From assembly GCA_013314865.1 (NCBI GenBank), contig JABUEV010000067.1, positions 1 to 9,037 on the forward strand: a stretch of 9,037 nucleotides of DNA, given 5' to 3'. Below, piece by piece: positions 1 through 6,748 of this stretch. How positions within the stretch are numbered: the stretch's first letter is position 1; each line of letters starts with the position of its first letter. This DNA comes from Bacteroidales bacterium (lineage in GTDB: Bacteria; Bacteroidota; Bacteroidia; Bacteroidales; VadinHA17). Made by a program: the position numbers and the translations under genes. The notes below the pieces were generated by a model. It had not been told where the DNA came from and did not search any database. It saw only the letters and a program-made list of their open reading frames with translations.

Positions 1-1
1 T

Positions 2-829
2 GACATCTATTTTTCAAGAATGAATAATGATTCAACATGGACAGAACCCGTGAACCTGGGCTACCCGATCAATACTTACAATGATGAAATGGGACTTGCT
101 ATCGAAGCTACTGGAGAAAGAGCATTCTTTTCTTCAGTCAGGGATCCGCAACAAGGCAAAGATATTTTCTGGTTCAGACTTCATGAATCAATCAGACCTG
201 ATCCGGTATCATATCTTAAAGGCAAGGTATTCGATGGAGAGACTGGAAAGCTGTTGAAAGCTGATTTTGAACTCATTAACCTCTCGACTGGAAAATCAGT
301 TGTAAGTAACAGCACCGATGCCGGAGGCAACTTTCTTGTTTGTCTTCCTTCTGGTTTTAATTACGGGCTGAATATCAGCAAACCAGGCTATCTTTTCTAT
401 TCTGAGAATTTTATGTTTGAAGGTCACCATACCGTTGCAGAACCGTTCCTGAAAAACATTTACCTGCGTCCCCTTAAAATTGGAGAAAAAATGCTCCTGT
501 CAAATGTTTTTTATGAAATCGACTCCTGGCAGCTTAGAAAGGAATCTGTTTCGGAATTAAATAAACTGGCTGACCTTCTGAAGGAAAACCAGGAACTTGT
601 CGTAGAAATTGGAGGATACACGGATTCGACAGGATCTGCTGAGCACAATCTTATATTATCTGAAAAAAGAGCAATGTCTGTTGTTAATTACCTTAAAGAT
701 AATGGCATTTCGTCAGACAGACTGTCATATAAAGGATATGGAACAGCTTTCCCGATCGGGGATAATGTAACGCTAGAGGGTCGCAGACTGAACAGAAGGA
801 CAGAAGTGAAAATTATTGCATTAAAGTAA
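2..829 (+). CDS. OmpA-family outer-membrane protein with PD40 repeat remnant (5'-truncated by window edge)
   Basis: This is the C-terminal part of a larger gene; the frame is open to base 2, so the ATG at 20 is internal. Counting from that ATG, residues 1-56 are the end of a WD40-like PD40 beta-propeller blade (upstream DIYFSR, then NLGYPINT). Residues about 64-150 resemble a carboxypeptidase-regulatory-like beta-sandwich (KGKVFDGETGKLLKA, with a GGNF turn). Residues about 158-269 are an OmpA C-terminal domain. That domain has the peptidoglycan-binding signature GYTDSTGS (Asp202), the EKRAMSVVNYL helix and the terminal NRRTEVKI motif (Arg259-Arg260). In this family the domain binds peptidoglycan non-covalently and ties the outer membrane to the wall. 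PD40-CarboxypepD-OmpA architectures are typical of Bacteroidota. A hairpin terminator overlaps the stop codon, so the gene is probably the last of its unit and unrelated to the peptide/CHAT cluster downstream. Confidence 0.93.
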   Translation, partial: DIYFSRMNNDSTWTEPVNLGYPINTYNDEMGLAIEATGERAFFSSVRDPQQGKDIFWFRLHESIRPDPVSYLKGKVFDGETGKLLKADFELINLSTGKSVVSNSTDAGGNFLVCLPSGFNYGLNISKPGYLFYSENFMFEGHHTVAEPFLKNIYLRPLKIGEKMLLSNVFYEIDSWQLRKESVSELNKLADLLKENQELVVEIGGYTDSTGSAEHNLILSEKRAMSVVNYLKDNGISSDRLSYKGYGTAFPIGDNVTLEGRRLNRRTEVKIIALK

Positions 830-855
830 GAAGGGTGCTTTCGTGCACCCTTCTT
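828..855 (+). terminator. Intrinsic terminator, probably bidirectional
   Basis: A perfect 11-bp stem (AAGAAGGGTGC at 828-838 pairs with GCACCCTTCTT at 845-855) encloses the 6-nt loop TTTCGT. The left arm begins inside the stop codon of the OmpA-family gene. The arm ends are A/T-rich and a short T run follows on both strands. Because the histidine kinase gene converges from the other side (stop at 907), the hairpin can terminate both units. Confidence 0.8.
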
Positions 856-906
856 TACCCGCATTTAACTGTTCATCAGACATTGAACTTTATTGCACAT
901 CCGGCA

Positions 907-1731
907 TCAGATTGCCATCATGGTATTTGGAATATTCTTATCGTTGATATTTGCAGAGTTCACTGCAATTGCGGGAATGGAAAAATAAATGCCTGTTCCG
1001 TTCATCCCGTTTTTCTCTGCCCATATGGTTCCGTTCATCAGATCAATAAGTTTCCGTGTCAGGGAGAGGTTGATGGCAGTGTATAAATCATTGAATTTCC
1101 TGAGTGATTCGGAGATGTTGTGCGTATTCAGAAATTCAACCGACTTTTGGAATCCTGACCCGGAATCAAGAATATAAAAAGTAATATTGCCGTCCCTGTA
1201 ATAATATCCGACTTTGATATATCCTGATCTGGTATTCTGTATAGCATTCTGGAACAGGTTCCGGATAATCTTTGCCACCTTCCTCGTATCACAGATTATT
1301 TCAAGTGAAGCGCCTGAATACTGACTTTCAGTAACAAGAACAAGATTCTTGAATTTTTCCCTCCTTAAAGTCTCACGAAATTCAGAAAGCAGGCTGTCAA
1401 AAATATTGTCTAAACTGTACCCTCCTGATTCTGTCTTTGAATTGCCTCCGTCAATTATAAGGGAATCAAGAAAATTGTCAAACAAATTAATTATATGCTC
1501 ACATGAACTCAAAATCTGATTAGCAAATTCCTGCCTTTCCTCACTGCTGCATCCATTCTGATTCAACAGATAAGAGAATGCAACAACCGCATTCATATGG
1601 GTTCTTAACTCATGAGACATACCTGCCAGCACTTCAGCACTGGTTAATACATTATTGCCTTCTTTTTTTACCATGCCTGAACTGTTATTCTCTTCCACAA
1701 TATCCTCTTTTCTACAGACTATGCTGTTCAT
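907..1731 (-). CDS. Soluble sensor-less histidine kinase (HisKA + HATPase_c)
   Basis: The protein is a bare kinase core with no membrane segment and no recognisable sensor domain. Numbering from the TTG at 1746, the H-box is MSHELRTHMNAV with phosphoacceptor His45 and the E-x-x-T motif (Glu46, Thr49). The ATP-binding domain follows: N-box IIRNLFQNA (Asn163, Asn167), G1 box DSGSG (Asp194-Gly198) and G2-like GTGIYF (250-255). The normally conserved proline after the H-box Thr is His50 here. I chose the ATG at 1731 (274 aa). A TTG at 1746 preceded by GAGAAA, or an ATG at 1674, are alternatives. It lies 13-28 bp downstream of the TPR membrane-protein gene and is almost certainly co-transcribed with it. 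Since it lacks a sensor, it plausibly receives its signal through that partner (inference). No response regulator is encoded in the window. Confidence 0.88.
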   Translation of the reverse strand: MNSIVCRKEDIVEENNSSGMVKKEGNNVLTSAEVLAGMSHELRTHMNAVVAFSYLLNQNGCSSEERQEFANQILSSCEHIINLFDNFLDSLIIDGGNSKTESGGYSLDNIFDSLLSEFRETLRREKFKNLVLVTESQYSGASLEIICDTRKVAKIIRNLFQNAIQNTRSGYIKVGYYYRDGNITFYILDSGSGFQKSVEFLNTHNISESLRKFNDLYTAINLSLTRKLIDLMNGTIWAEKNGMNGTGIYFSIPAIAVNSANINDKNIPNTMMAI

Positions 1732-1759
1732 GCTGCAATGAACCAAAATTTCTCGTTTT

Positions 1760-2506
1760 CTATCTGAGTCTCTTCAGAATTTTCGCAGCATCTCTTGAGT
1801 ACAGGCTTGTTGATTTTTTTATGTAGTTCAGTTCTCCTATAGCTTTGTCCTTTTCACTGGTCTTTAAGTAACAGAGAGCGAGATACCAGTGGGCATGGTC
1901 AATGTAAAGGTTGTCAGCGTCATCAATTACCCTGTTAAAAGACTTTTCTGCTTCAGGGTAATTGCTGTTTTCAAAACTGGAAATACCATAAAGCAAAGTC
2001 GAATGCATGTTGCCAGGATCTTTTTCCGTTACCTTGCTGAAATAAATCGCAGCATTCCTGTAATCATGAACATTATAGTATTCCAGTGCCGTGGCAAAAT
2101 CCGATTCAATGTTTGACTGGCCGGATCTCACTTCAGTAGCCGGTTCATAGAGCTTGTGATATTTATCAAAAAGCTCTTCGGTGCTCATTTTCCTGTTAGT
2201 AAACAAAGCCAGAATGCCTATTACAGCCAGGATAGAGACAGCAGCAGCGTATTTTAAGCTTGGACGCTTTCTCGTACTGCCGACAGGTGCATTTGCTTCA
2301 TCCTTCTGCCTGATCGAATTCAGTTTCATCCTTAAATCAAGTATCTCCTGATTCTTTAAAACCTCATCCGTTTTTTTCCGAAGAATGACTTCTTTGCGAA
2401 GCTGTTCATTGGTCTTAAGTTCCTTTTCGAACCATTCTTTTTCAGCTTCATTCATCTCGCTATTAATATAGCGCTCGATGAAGTAAGAAAAATCAATAGT
2501 TTTCAT
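1760..2506 (-). CDS. Single-pass membrane TPR protein with anti-sigma-like N-terminal domain
   Basis: The ATG at 2506 opens a 248-aa protein. Residues 1-70 are charged and helical (FIERYINSEMNEAEKEWFEK, then LRKEVILRKKTDEVLKNQ). This resembles the N-terminal helical segment of Bacteroidota anti-sigma and FecR-like regulators; I see no zinc-binding HxxxCxxC motif. Residues about 85-103 form one transmembrane helix (LKYAAAVSILAVIGILALF), preceded by basic residues (RKRP), which predicts a cytoplasmic N-terminus and a periplasmic C-terminus. Residues about 134-236 contain two or three TPR-like helical hairpins (ATALEYYNVHDYRNAAIYF, LLYGISSFENSNYPEAEKSF, AHWYLALCYLKTSEKDKAI). The gene precedes the histidine kinase in the same unit. 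Such proteins often occur near TPR-CHAT and ECF sigma genes, so it could restrain the sigma factor at 6162-6725, but that function is inference. Confidence 0.82.
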   Translation of the reverse strand: MKTIDFSYFIERYINSEMNEAEKEWFEKELKTNEQLRKEVILRKKTDEVLKNQEILDLRMKLNSIRQKDEANAPVGSTRKRPSLKYAAAVSILAVIGILALFTNRKMSTEELFDKYHKLYEPATEVRSGQSNIESDFATALEYYNVHDYRNAAIYFSKVTEKDPGNMHSTLLYGISSFENSNYPEAEKSFNRVIDDADNLYIDHAHWYLALCYLKTSEKDKAIGELNYIKKSTSLYSRDAAKILKRLR

Positions 2507-2546
2507 CGCTAAAAAATTTAATACGTAATATTTATTTTATTTTAAT

Positions 2547-2606
2547 CCATATCAAGCCATATCAATAAAAGTTTTCTTAATTACTTATTAATCAAACGTT
2601 ATCAAA
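2547..2606 (-). repeat. Helically phased ATCAA/TTGAT repeats upstream of the TPR-kinase unit
   Basis: On the + strand ATCAA begins at 2551, 2561, 2591 and 2601, a spacing of 10, 30 and 10 bp. The first pair lies in a tandem repeat CCATATCAAG/CCATATCAAT (2547-2566). The second pair is ATCAAACGTT/ATCAAAACCT. Read on the - strand, these are TTGAT boxes 41-100 bases upstream of the TPR gene start. The constant phasing puts all four on one face of the helix, as expected of an operator bound cooperatively. Function is inferred only. Confidence 0.4.
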
Positions 2607-2609
2607 ACC

Positions 2610-2626
2610 TGCAGTCTGCAACTGCA
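2610..2626. promoter_or_regulatory. Small inverted repeat between the peptide terminator and the TPR promoter region
   Basis: TGCAGT (2610-2615) and ACTGCA (2621-2626) are inverted around CTGCA. It lies just past the U-tract of the peptide terminator and next to the phased TTGAT boxes. It could be an operator half-site pair or a chance hairpin. Confidence 0.2.
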
Positions 2627-2628
2627 CT

Positions 2629-2669
2629 CAATAATAAAACCTGTCAGATTTTTTGCAAAATCTGCAGGT
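2629..2669 (-). terminator. Intrinsic terminator of the GG-leader peptide gene
   Basis: Read on the - strand, ACCTGCAGATTTT (2669-2657) pairs with AAAATCTGACAGGT (2652-2639). This gives a 13-bp stem with a single bulged A and a 4-nt loop. The U-rich run TTTTATTATT follows directly (2638-2629). It starts 33 bases after the stop codon of the 45-aa peptide gene and separates that gene from the TPR-kinase unit. Confidence 0.75.
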
Positions 2670-2702
2670 GCCGGGTGAATCCCCTTTACTGAATTTTCAA
2701 TC

Positions 2703-2840
2703 TTAGATAATGATTCTTGGAGGATTTGGAAGTAATATAGGTTCTCCCTCATCTCCGCCTCTTACCGACATCATTTCATTAACTGTAAGTTCAAATTCGC
2801 TGAATACTGCATTGATTTTTTCTGTTTCCTGAGTTTTCAT
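2703..2840 (-). CDS. Double-glycine leader peptide precursor (45 aa), predicted substrate of the C39 exporter
   Basis: The gene runs from an ATG at 2840-2838 to a TAA at 2705-2703, with an in-frame stop five codons upstream, so the start is fixed. Residues 1-29 look like a double-glycine leader ending ELTVNEMMSVRGG. Leu18 (-12), Thr19 (-11), Glu22 (-8), Met23 (-7), Val26 (-4), Gly28 (-2) and Gly29 (-1) fit the family pattern LSxxELxxIxGG. The predicted core is DEGEPILLPNPPRIII: 16 residues, acidic at the start, then Pro- and Ile/Leu-rich, with four Pro, one Arg and no Cys, Ser, Thr or Lys. A C39 peptidase-ABC transporter that could cut after GG is encoded in the same window at 6883. The gene has its own terminator and lies divergent to the CHAT protease. 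No modifying enzyme is visible, so the product may be exported unmodified. Bacteriocin, signal peptide and protease-linked effector are all possible roles. Confidence 0.85.
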   Translation of the reverse strand: MKTQETEKINAVFSEFELTVNEMMSVRGGDEGEPILLPNPPRIII

Positions 2841-2900
2841 GGTTTTAAGATTTTATAGATTAATATTATCGTTAATTGTTTTTATTTATTCAACCTTTCC

Positions 2901-2919
2901 ATATCTACATGTCAGATAT
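2901..2919. promoter_or_regulatory. Candidate operator: inverted repeat holding ATGTCAGAT between the peptide and CHAT genes
   Basis: ATATCT (2901-2906) and AGATAT (2914-2919) are inverted around ACATGTC. The nonamer ATGTCAGAT (2909-2917) recurs exactly in the sigma/exporter intergenic region (6786-6794). The site lies 61 bases upstream of the peptide start and about 187 bases upstream of the chosen CHAT start, so one regulator could act on both genes. This is a candidate by position and recurrence only. Confidence 0.35.
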
Positions 2920-2947
2920 TTCAATTTTGTGACAATGAAAATTCGAC

Positions 2948-2967
2948 TTTTTTATAAAAAAATTTTT
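2948..2967. promoter_or_regulatory. A/T-tract palindrome in the divergent promoter region
   Basis: TTTTTTATAAAAAA (2948-2961) is a perfect palindrome followed by a further A/T tract to 2967. Runs of A and T like this bend DNA or act as promoter UP-like elements. It lies between the candidate operator and the CHAT gene. No exact TAnnTTTG -7 box is visible for CHAT; the nearest match is TTGATTTG at 3017-3024, with one mismatch. Confidence 0.25.
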
Positions 2968-3105
2968 ATTTACTGTAAATCAATCTCTTAGAGTCTTTAA
3001 AAATTCAATTTAAAACTTGATTTGGAGATTCCGTCAAAACTGATGATATTTACACGGGGATCCGGCAAATTGTTTGTTCATCTGAACATCGCAAGTGCAG
3101 CCTGT

Positions 3106-6100
3106 ATGATGCTTAACAAATTACTTATCTGTCTGTATTACTGCTCTGTAATCCTGCTACAGGAATTTAATGCTCTGTCTGCGGCGGGAAAGGCACTGCA
3201 GACAAGTAAATTTGAAGAACAAACAAGATATGATGACAAATCATCGATAGTTGACAGCCTTAATAAATCTGTTCAGTCGTACCTTCTGTCGGGAGACCTG
3301 GCCTCAGCAGAAGAGTGCCTTAAGAACATCAATGAAATACTTCTTGGAAAATATTACGTTGACTCTCTTAAGATTTCAGATTCGCATTATTATAATGGAG
3401 TTTTCTGTCTTCTTAAAGGAAGTTTTAAAGAGGGTGTTGAATACCTGGGATTATCAGCCCAGATAAGAGAGAAACTCGGCAAACTTGACCCGCTTTACGT
3501 AAAATGCCTGTATAATCTTGGAGCAGGTTATAGCTACCTGGGTGATTTCAGAAGAATGAACGAATTTTCCGGAAAGTCGGTGAATGCCGGAAAAATATTA
3601 TATGGCGAATCAAGTCCCGAACTGCTTAAAGGATTGACTAACCTTGTAATAGCAAAAATGAACCTTAAGGAATATGAAGAGTCCATAAATTATGCAAATG
3701 AAGCCGTTTCAATACTGCTAAGAGAAGGGAAAGGCTCACTTACAGAGTCAGACATTTCAGATCTTTACCTCAATATAGGAGTTTGTTACCATCGGCTTGC
3801 AGATTATACAAAAGCACTTGTTTACCTTGAAAAAGCTGAATACTCATATCGTGAAGGTCTGATCCCAAAGGATGAAAGGTATGTGAACCTGCTAAACAGC
3901 CTTGCTGTATTATACGGCCTTACCGGTATGACTGAAAAATCTGCCGAGTACTATGAAAAAGGAATAAAACTGTCAGAGTCATTCAGCTCGGCATTGTCTT
4001 TAAATCTTATAAATAGTTACGCCATTCTTCTTGGAAATTCCGGAAACACTGAGAAAGGAGCAAAACTTCTGGAAAATGCCCTTTTAAAGGCAGAGAAAAC
4101 CTTTGGCTTGAGCTCGAGAGATTATGTAGGCGTACTTAGAAACTATGCCGAATACCTCAGAACATTTAATATTGACACGAAGAAATCGCTCGAATTATAT
4201 GAAAGATGCTATTCTTACATAAACCAGCATAAGGAGGACACTTTTCTTCGTGATCAGATATTAACCGGCTATTCACTTGCACTTTCACAGAACGGAAATT
4301 CGCAGAAAGCTCTTGAAATAGTTCAGAATCTGCTTTTTGCAGGAATACCCGCAAGGGGAAAATCCCTTTTGCCTGAAAATCCTGACCCTGAACAGCTTCA
4401 GCCGGATCAGAGAACTTTATCAGCATTGCGTGCCAAGTATAGAATTTTATGGGACATATTTCTTAAAAATAATGATATCGGCTATCTGAAACTGATAGCA
4501 AATACTTCCGAGCTGATTATCAACGTACTTGAAAAGTTAAGAATAAACATCAGCCAGGAGGAGAGCAGAATAATACTGGGAGACCGTTATCGCGATTCAT
4601 ATCTTTTTGCCATCCGTGATTTGAATCTGTGCTATCAAAGAACAAACGACCCGTCTTTTCTTGAAAAGGCATTTATGTATTCTGAAAAAAGCAAGGTGGC
4701 AGGGTTGCTTGCTTCAACACGCGAACTAAAAGCTGTCCAGCTTCATATACCGAGTGACCTTGCTTCCACTGAACAAAGTATTCAGAATGAGATTGGCCTG
4801 ATATCAGCAGAAATTTTTGAAGAAAAGAATAGACAGGCTCCTGATGTTAACGCAATCGATGAAATGAATAATAAATTAATTAAACTTTCACGGGAAAGAG
4901 ATTCGCTGGTAAAACTGTTTGAGATGAACTACACGGAATATTACCAGTTGAAATACAACACGGAAGCTATTGCGATTGACCGGGTTACAAAAGTAATCGG
5001 GAAGAATTCAAATTACCTGAGCTACGTCATCTCCGACAGTCTTGTATATATATTTATTGTAAACCGTAAAAACTACAGGCTTGTCACTGTCCCTGTAAAT
5101 GAGGAGTTTTTCAATAATGTCAGACAATTCAGAAGTTTGCTTACAAAACCTTCATTAAATAATAATGCCGGAAATGAATTCAGACAATTTACTGCAATCG
5201 GATTCAAATTGTATAAAACCCTCCTAATGCCTGCTGAGAAGTACCTTGTTTCAGACCGTCTGGTGATCTCCCCGGATAATATTCTATCATACATTCCTTT
5301 CGAAATTTTGCCGGCAGATGAATACATATCTGAAGGAATTCATTACAATAAACTTCGATATGTTATGAAATCATACTCTGTCTCATATCTATATTCAGCT
5401 ACCTTTATGGCAGTGTCGGAAAAAGGAGGTTCAGGCCTTTCCAATAACCTTGTTGCGTTTGCACCTGTTTATGAGAAAAATATAACTATAGAAAATGCCT
5501 TTCAGAACGGACGCCGTAATGATATGTTGCTTAAAGACATACCATATGCCAGGGAGGAAGCAGGTATTATTACAGCCCTGACAAAAGGGACTCTCTACGC
5601 CGGGCCTGATGCAAAAGAATCAGTATTTAAATCTGAAGCACCCAAATATGATATTATACACCTTGCCATGCATACGGTAATCAACGATCAGTCGCCTATG
5701 CATTCCAGGATGCTGTTTTATTCAGGTGATGATCAGGAAGAGGATAATGTGCTGAATACATATGAAGTGTATGGAATACACTTAAAAGCAAAGATGGTTG
5801 TTCTCAGCTCATGCAATACCGGTATTGGAGCTTTACATTCAGGAGAAGGTATCATTAGCCTGGCAAGAGGATTTATGTATTCAGGAAGCCGCTCGGTAGT
5901 TTTGTCAATGTGGGAGGTTGAAGATAAATCTGCCACAGATATTGTCGAAAAATATTACTCCTTCCTTCGAAGAGGAAGAACCAAAAGCGAAGCTCTCAGG
6001 CTGGCAAGGCAGAATTATATTAAAAGAGCTGATATGCTTCATTCACATCCTTACTTCTGGGCAACACTCGTTGTCTATGGAAATAATCGTCCGGTCTACT

Positions 6101-6180
6101 ACAACTATCATATTCTGGTTGCCTGCATTATGGTATTAATTGCAGCAGGAACAATTGTTATTTACAGAAGATTCAGGTAA
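3106..6180 (+). CDS. TPR-CHAT cysteine protease, predicted periplasmic and membrane-anchored
   Basis: Starting at the ATG pair 3106/3109 (1024 aa), the protein opens with a signal peptide (MLNKLLICLYYCSVILL, then NALSAAG). Earlier in-frame starts (TTG 3022, ATG 3043) would add a polar extension before it, so I reject them. Residues about 90-410 hold many TPR units (NLGAGYSYLGDF, LYLNIGVCYHRLADYTKALVY, LAVLYGLTGMTEKSAEYY). A helical, partly coiled-coil linker follows to about 636. Residues about 637-993 are a CHAT (caspase-HetF-associated) peptidase domain of clan CD with an intact dyad: His856 in IIHLAMH and Cys903 in LSSCNTG. One transmembrane helix (about 1003-1019) ends in basic RRFR, so the catalytic domain should face the periplasm. 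CHAT proteases cut protein partners, often after a signal sensed by the TPRs; the substrate here is unknown. The gene is divergent to the GG peptide and convergent with the sigma factor. Confidence 0.93.
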   Translation: MMLNKLLICLYYCSVILLQEFNALSAAGKALQTSKFEEQTRYDDKSSIVDSLNKSVQSYLLSGDLASAEECLKNINEILLGKYYVDSLKISDSHYYNGVFCLLKGSFKEGVEYLGLSAQIREKLGKLDPLYVKCLYNLGAGYSYLGDFRRMNEFSGKSVNAGKILYGESSPELLKGLTNLVIAKMNLKEYEESINYANEAVSILLREGKGSLTESDISDLYLNIGVCYHRLADYTKALVYLEKAEYSYREGLIPKDERYVNLLNSLAVLYGLTGMTEKSAEYYEKGIKLSESFSSALSLNLINSYAILLGNSGNTEKGAKLLENALLKAEKTFGLSSRDYVGVLRNYAEYLRTFNIDTKKSLELYERCYSYINQHKEDTFLRDQILTGYSLALSQNGNSQKALEIVQNLLFAGIPARGKSLLPENPDPEQLQPDQRTLSALRAKYRILWDIFLKNNDIGYLKLIANTSELIINVLEKLRINISQEESRIILGDRYRDSYLFAIRDLNLCYQRTNDPSFLEKAFMYSEKSKVAGLLASTRELKAVQLHIPSDLASTEQSIQNEIGLISAEIFEEKNRQAPDVNAIDEMNNKLIKLSRERDSLVKLFEMNYTEYYQLKYNTEAIAIDRVTKVIGKNSNYLSYVISDSLVYIFIVNRKNYRLVTVPVNEEFFNNVRQFRSLLTKPSLNNNAGNEFRQFTAIGFKLYKTLLMPAEKYLVSDRLVISPDNILSYIPFEILPADEYISEGIHYNKLRYVMKSYSVSYLYSATFMAVSEKGGSGLSNNLVAFAPVYEKNITIENAFQNGRRNDMLLKDIPYAREEAGIITALTKGTLYAGPDAKESVFKSEAPKYDIIHLAMHTVINDQSPMHSRMLFYSGDDQEEDNVLNTYEVYGIHLKAKMVVLSSCNTGIGALHSGEGIISLARGFMYSGSRSVVLSMWEVEDKSATDIVEKYYSFLRRGRTKSEALRLARQNYIKRADMLHSHPYFWATLVVYGNNRPVYYNYHILVACIMVLIAAGTIVIYRRFR

Positions 6181-6725
6181 TCATGGTACTCAGGGTCAAG
6201 CCTTATGATTTCCAGCAGACTCTCTTTACTCAGGTATTTTTTTCTCCTTGCATAAGTTTCGTTTTTGAGATTCATTTTCTCGGCTATTTCCTCATAGGAA
6301 TAACCTTCCGAGAACAATTTAAGTATCATTCTTGAATCTGGCGTCAGCTTCTCTAATGATCTTGCAATGATTCTTTCAATGATATTATTCTTTTCTATAT
6401 CCGTGTCATCTTTGTCTTCATAATCACCCTCAAGCGGAGTATGTCGCTGAATTATTCTTAGCTGTGCATTCCATATATTGCGGGCTATGCCAAAAAAATA
6501 ACCTTTCAGATCTGATGTAAGCTTTAAACTGTTTTCCGATATTTGTCTGTAAAGAACTATGATTGATTCCTGAAAAACATCATAAGAGTCAGACTCTGAC
6601 CCGCCTTTTTTTAATACATATTTTTTGATTGTGGGCAAGTAGTTCCTGTACAACCAGTTAAGGGTTTTGTCATCCTGTTTCCTTATGCCCTCAATAATAT
6701 CCGTATCTGATACCCTGGCGAACAA
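6162..6725 (-). CDS. ECF-type sigma-70 family RNA polymerase sigma factor
   Basis: The 187-aa product has sigma region 2 at about residues 22-92 (TLNWLYRNYLPTIKKYV, DVFQESIIVLYRQI, LKGYFFGIARNIW) for -10 recognition and core RNA polymerase binding. A variable acidic linker follows (about 97-117). Region 4 lies at about 122-175 (LEKLTPDSRMILKLF, EGYSYEEIAEKMNL), a helix-turn-helix for the -35 element. No ATG exists upstream of Met133 in this frame, and the frame closes 13 codons before the TTG at 6725-6723, so that TTG is the probable start. It lies about 25 bases after a TATATTTG promoter-like box. The 3' end overlaps the end of the CHAT gene by 19 bp. The gene is divergent to the exporter, so it may drive the exporter, peptide or CHAT promoters. 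The membrane TPR protein at 1760-2506 is a candidate anti-sigma partner (inference). Confidence 0.92.
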   Translation of the reverse strand: MFARVSDTDIIEGIRKQDDKTLNWLYRNYLPTIKKYVLKKGGSESDSYDVFQESIIVLYRQISENSLKLTSDLKGYFFGIARNIWNAQLRIIQRHTPLEGDYEDKDDTDIEKNNIIERIIARSLEKLTPDSRMILKLFSEGYSYEEIAEKMNLKNETYARRKKYLSKESLLEIIRLDPEYHDYLNLL

Positions 6726-6748
6726 ATTCGGTAGATTCTGATAATTGA

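Noticed and set aside
20..22. ATG at 20 as the start of the OmpA-family protein
   Set aside because: The frame is open to the window edge, and the residues before it (DIYFSR) continue the PD40 repeat, so the gene starts outside the window.
835..1086. Open frame on the + strand opposite the kinase gene
   Set aside because: It runs antisense through the terminator and kinase coding sequence. Its translation has no domain character and the opposing frame has clear kinase motifs.
1578..2116. Two + strand open frames (1578-1826 and 1889-2116)
   Set aside because: Both are antisense shadows of the kinase and TPR genes, without recognisable features or promoters.
2639..2669. Hairpin considered as an attenuator for the TPR gene, or TGTCAGA at 2642 as a third operator
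   Set aside because: The stem plus U-tract right after the peptide stop codon is better explained as a terminator, and its TGTCAGA lies inside the stem.
3022..3105. N-terminal extension of the CHAT protein from TTG 3022 or ATG 3043
   Set aside because: It would place 21-28 extra residues ahead of a good signal peptide. The ATG pair at 3106/3109 gives a normal signal peptide start.
4166..5936. Several - strand frames inside the CHAT gene (4166-4426, 5073-5327, 5733-5936)
   Set aside because: They are antisense to a continuous CHAT reading frame with conserved motifs, and none encodes a recognisable domain.
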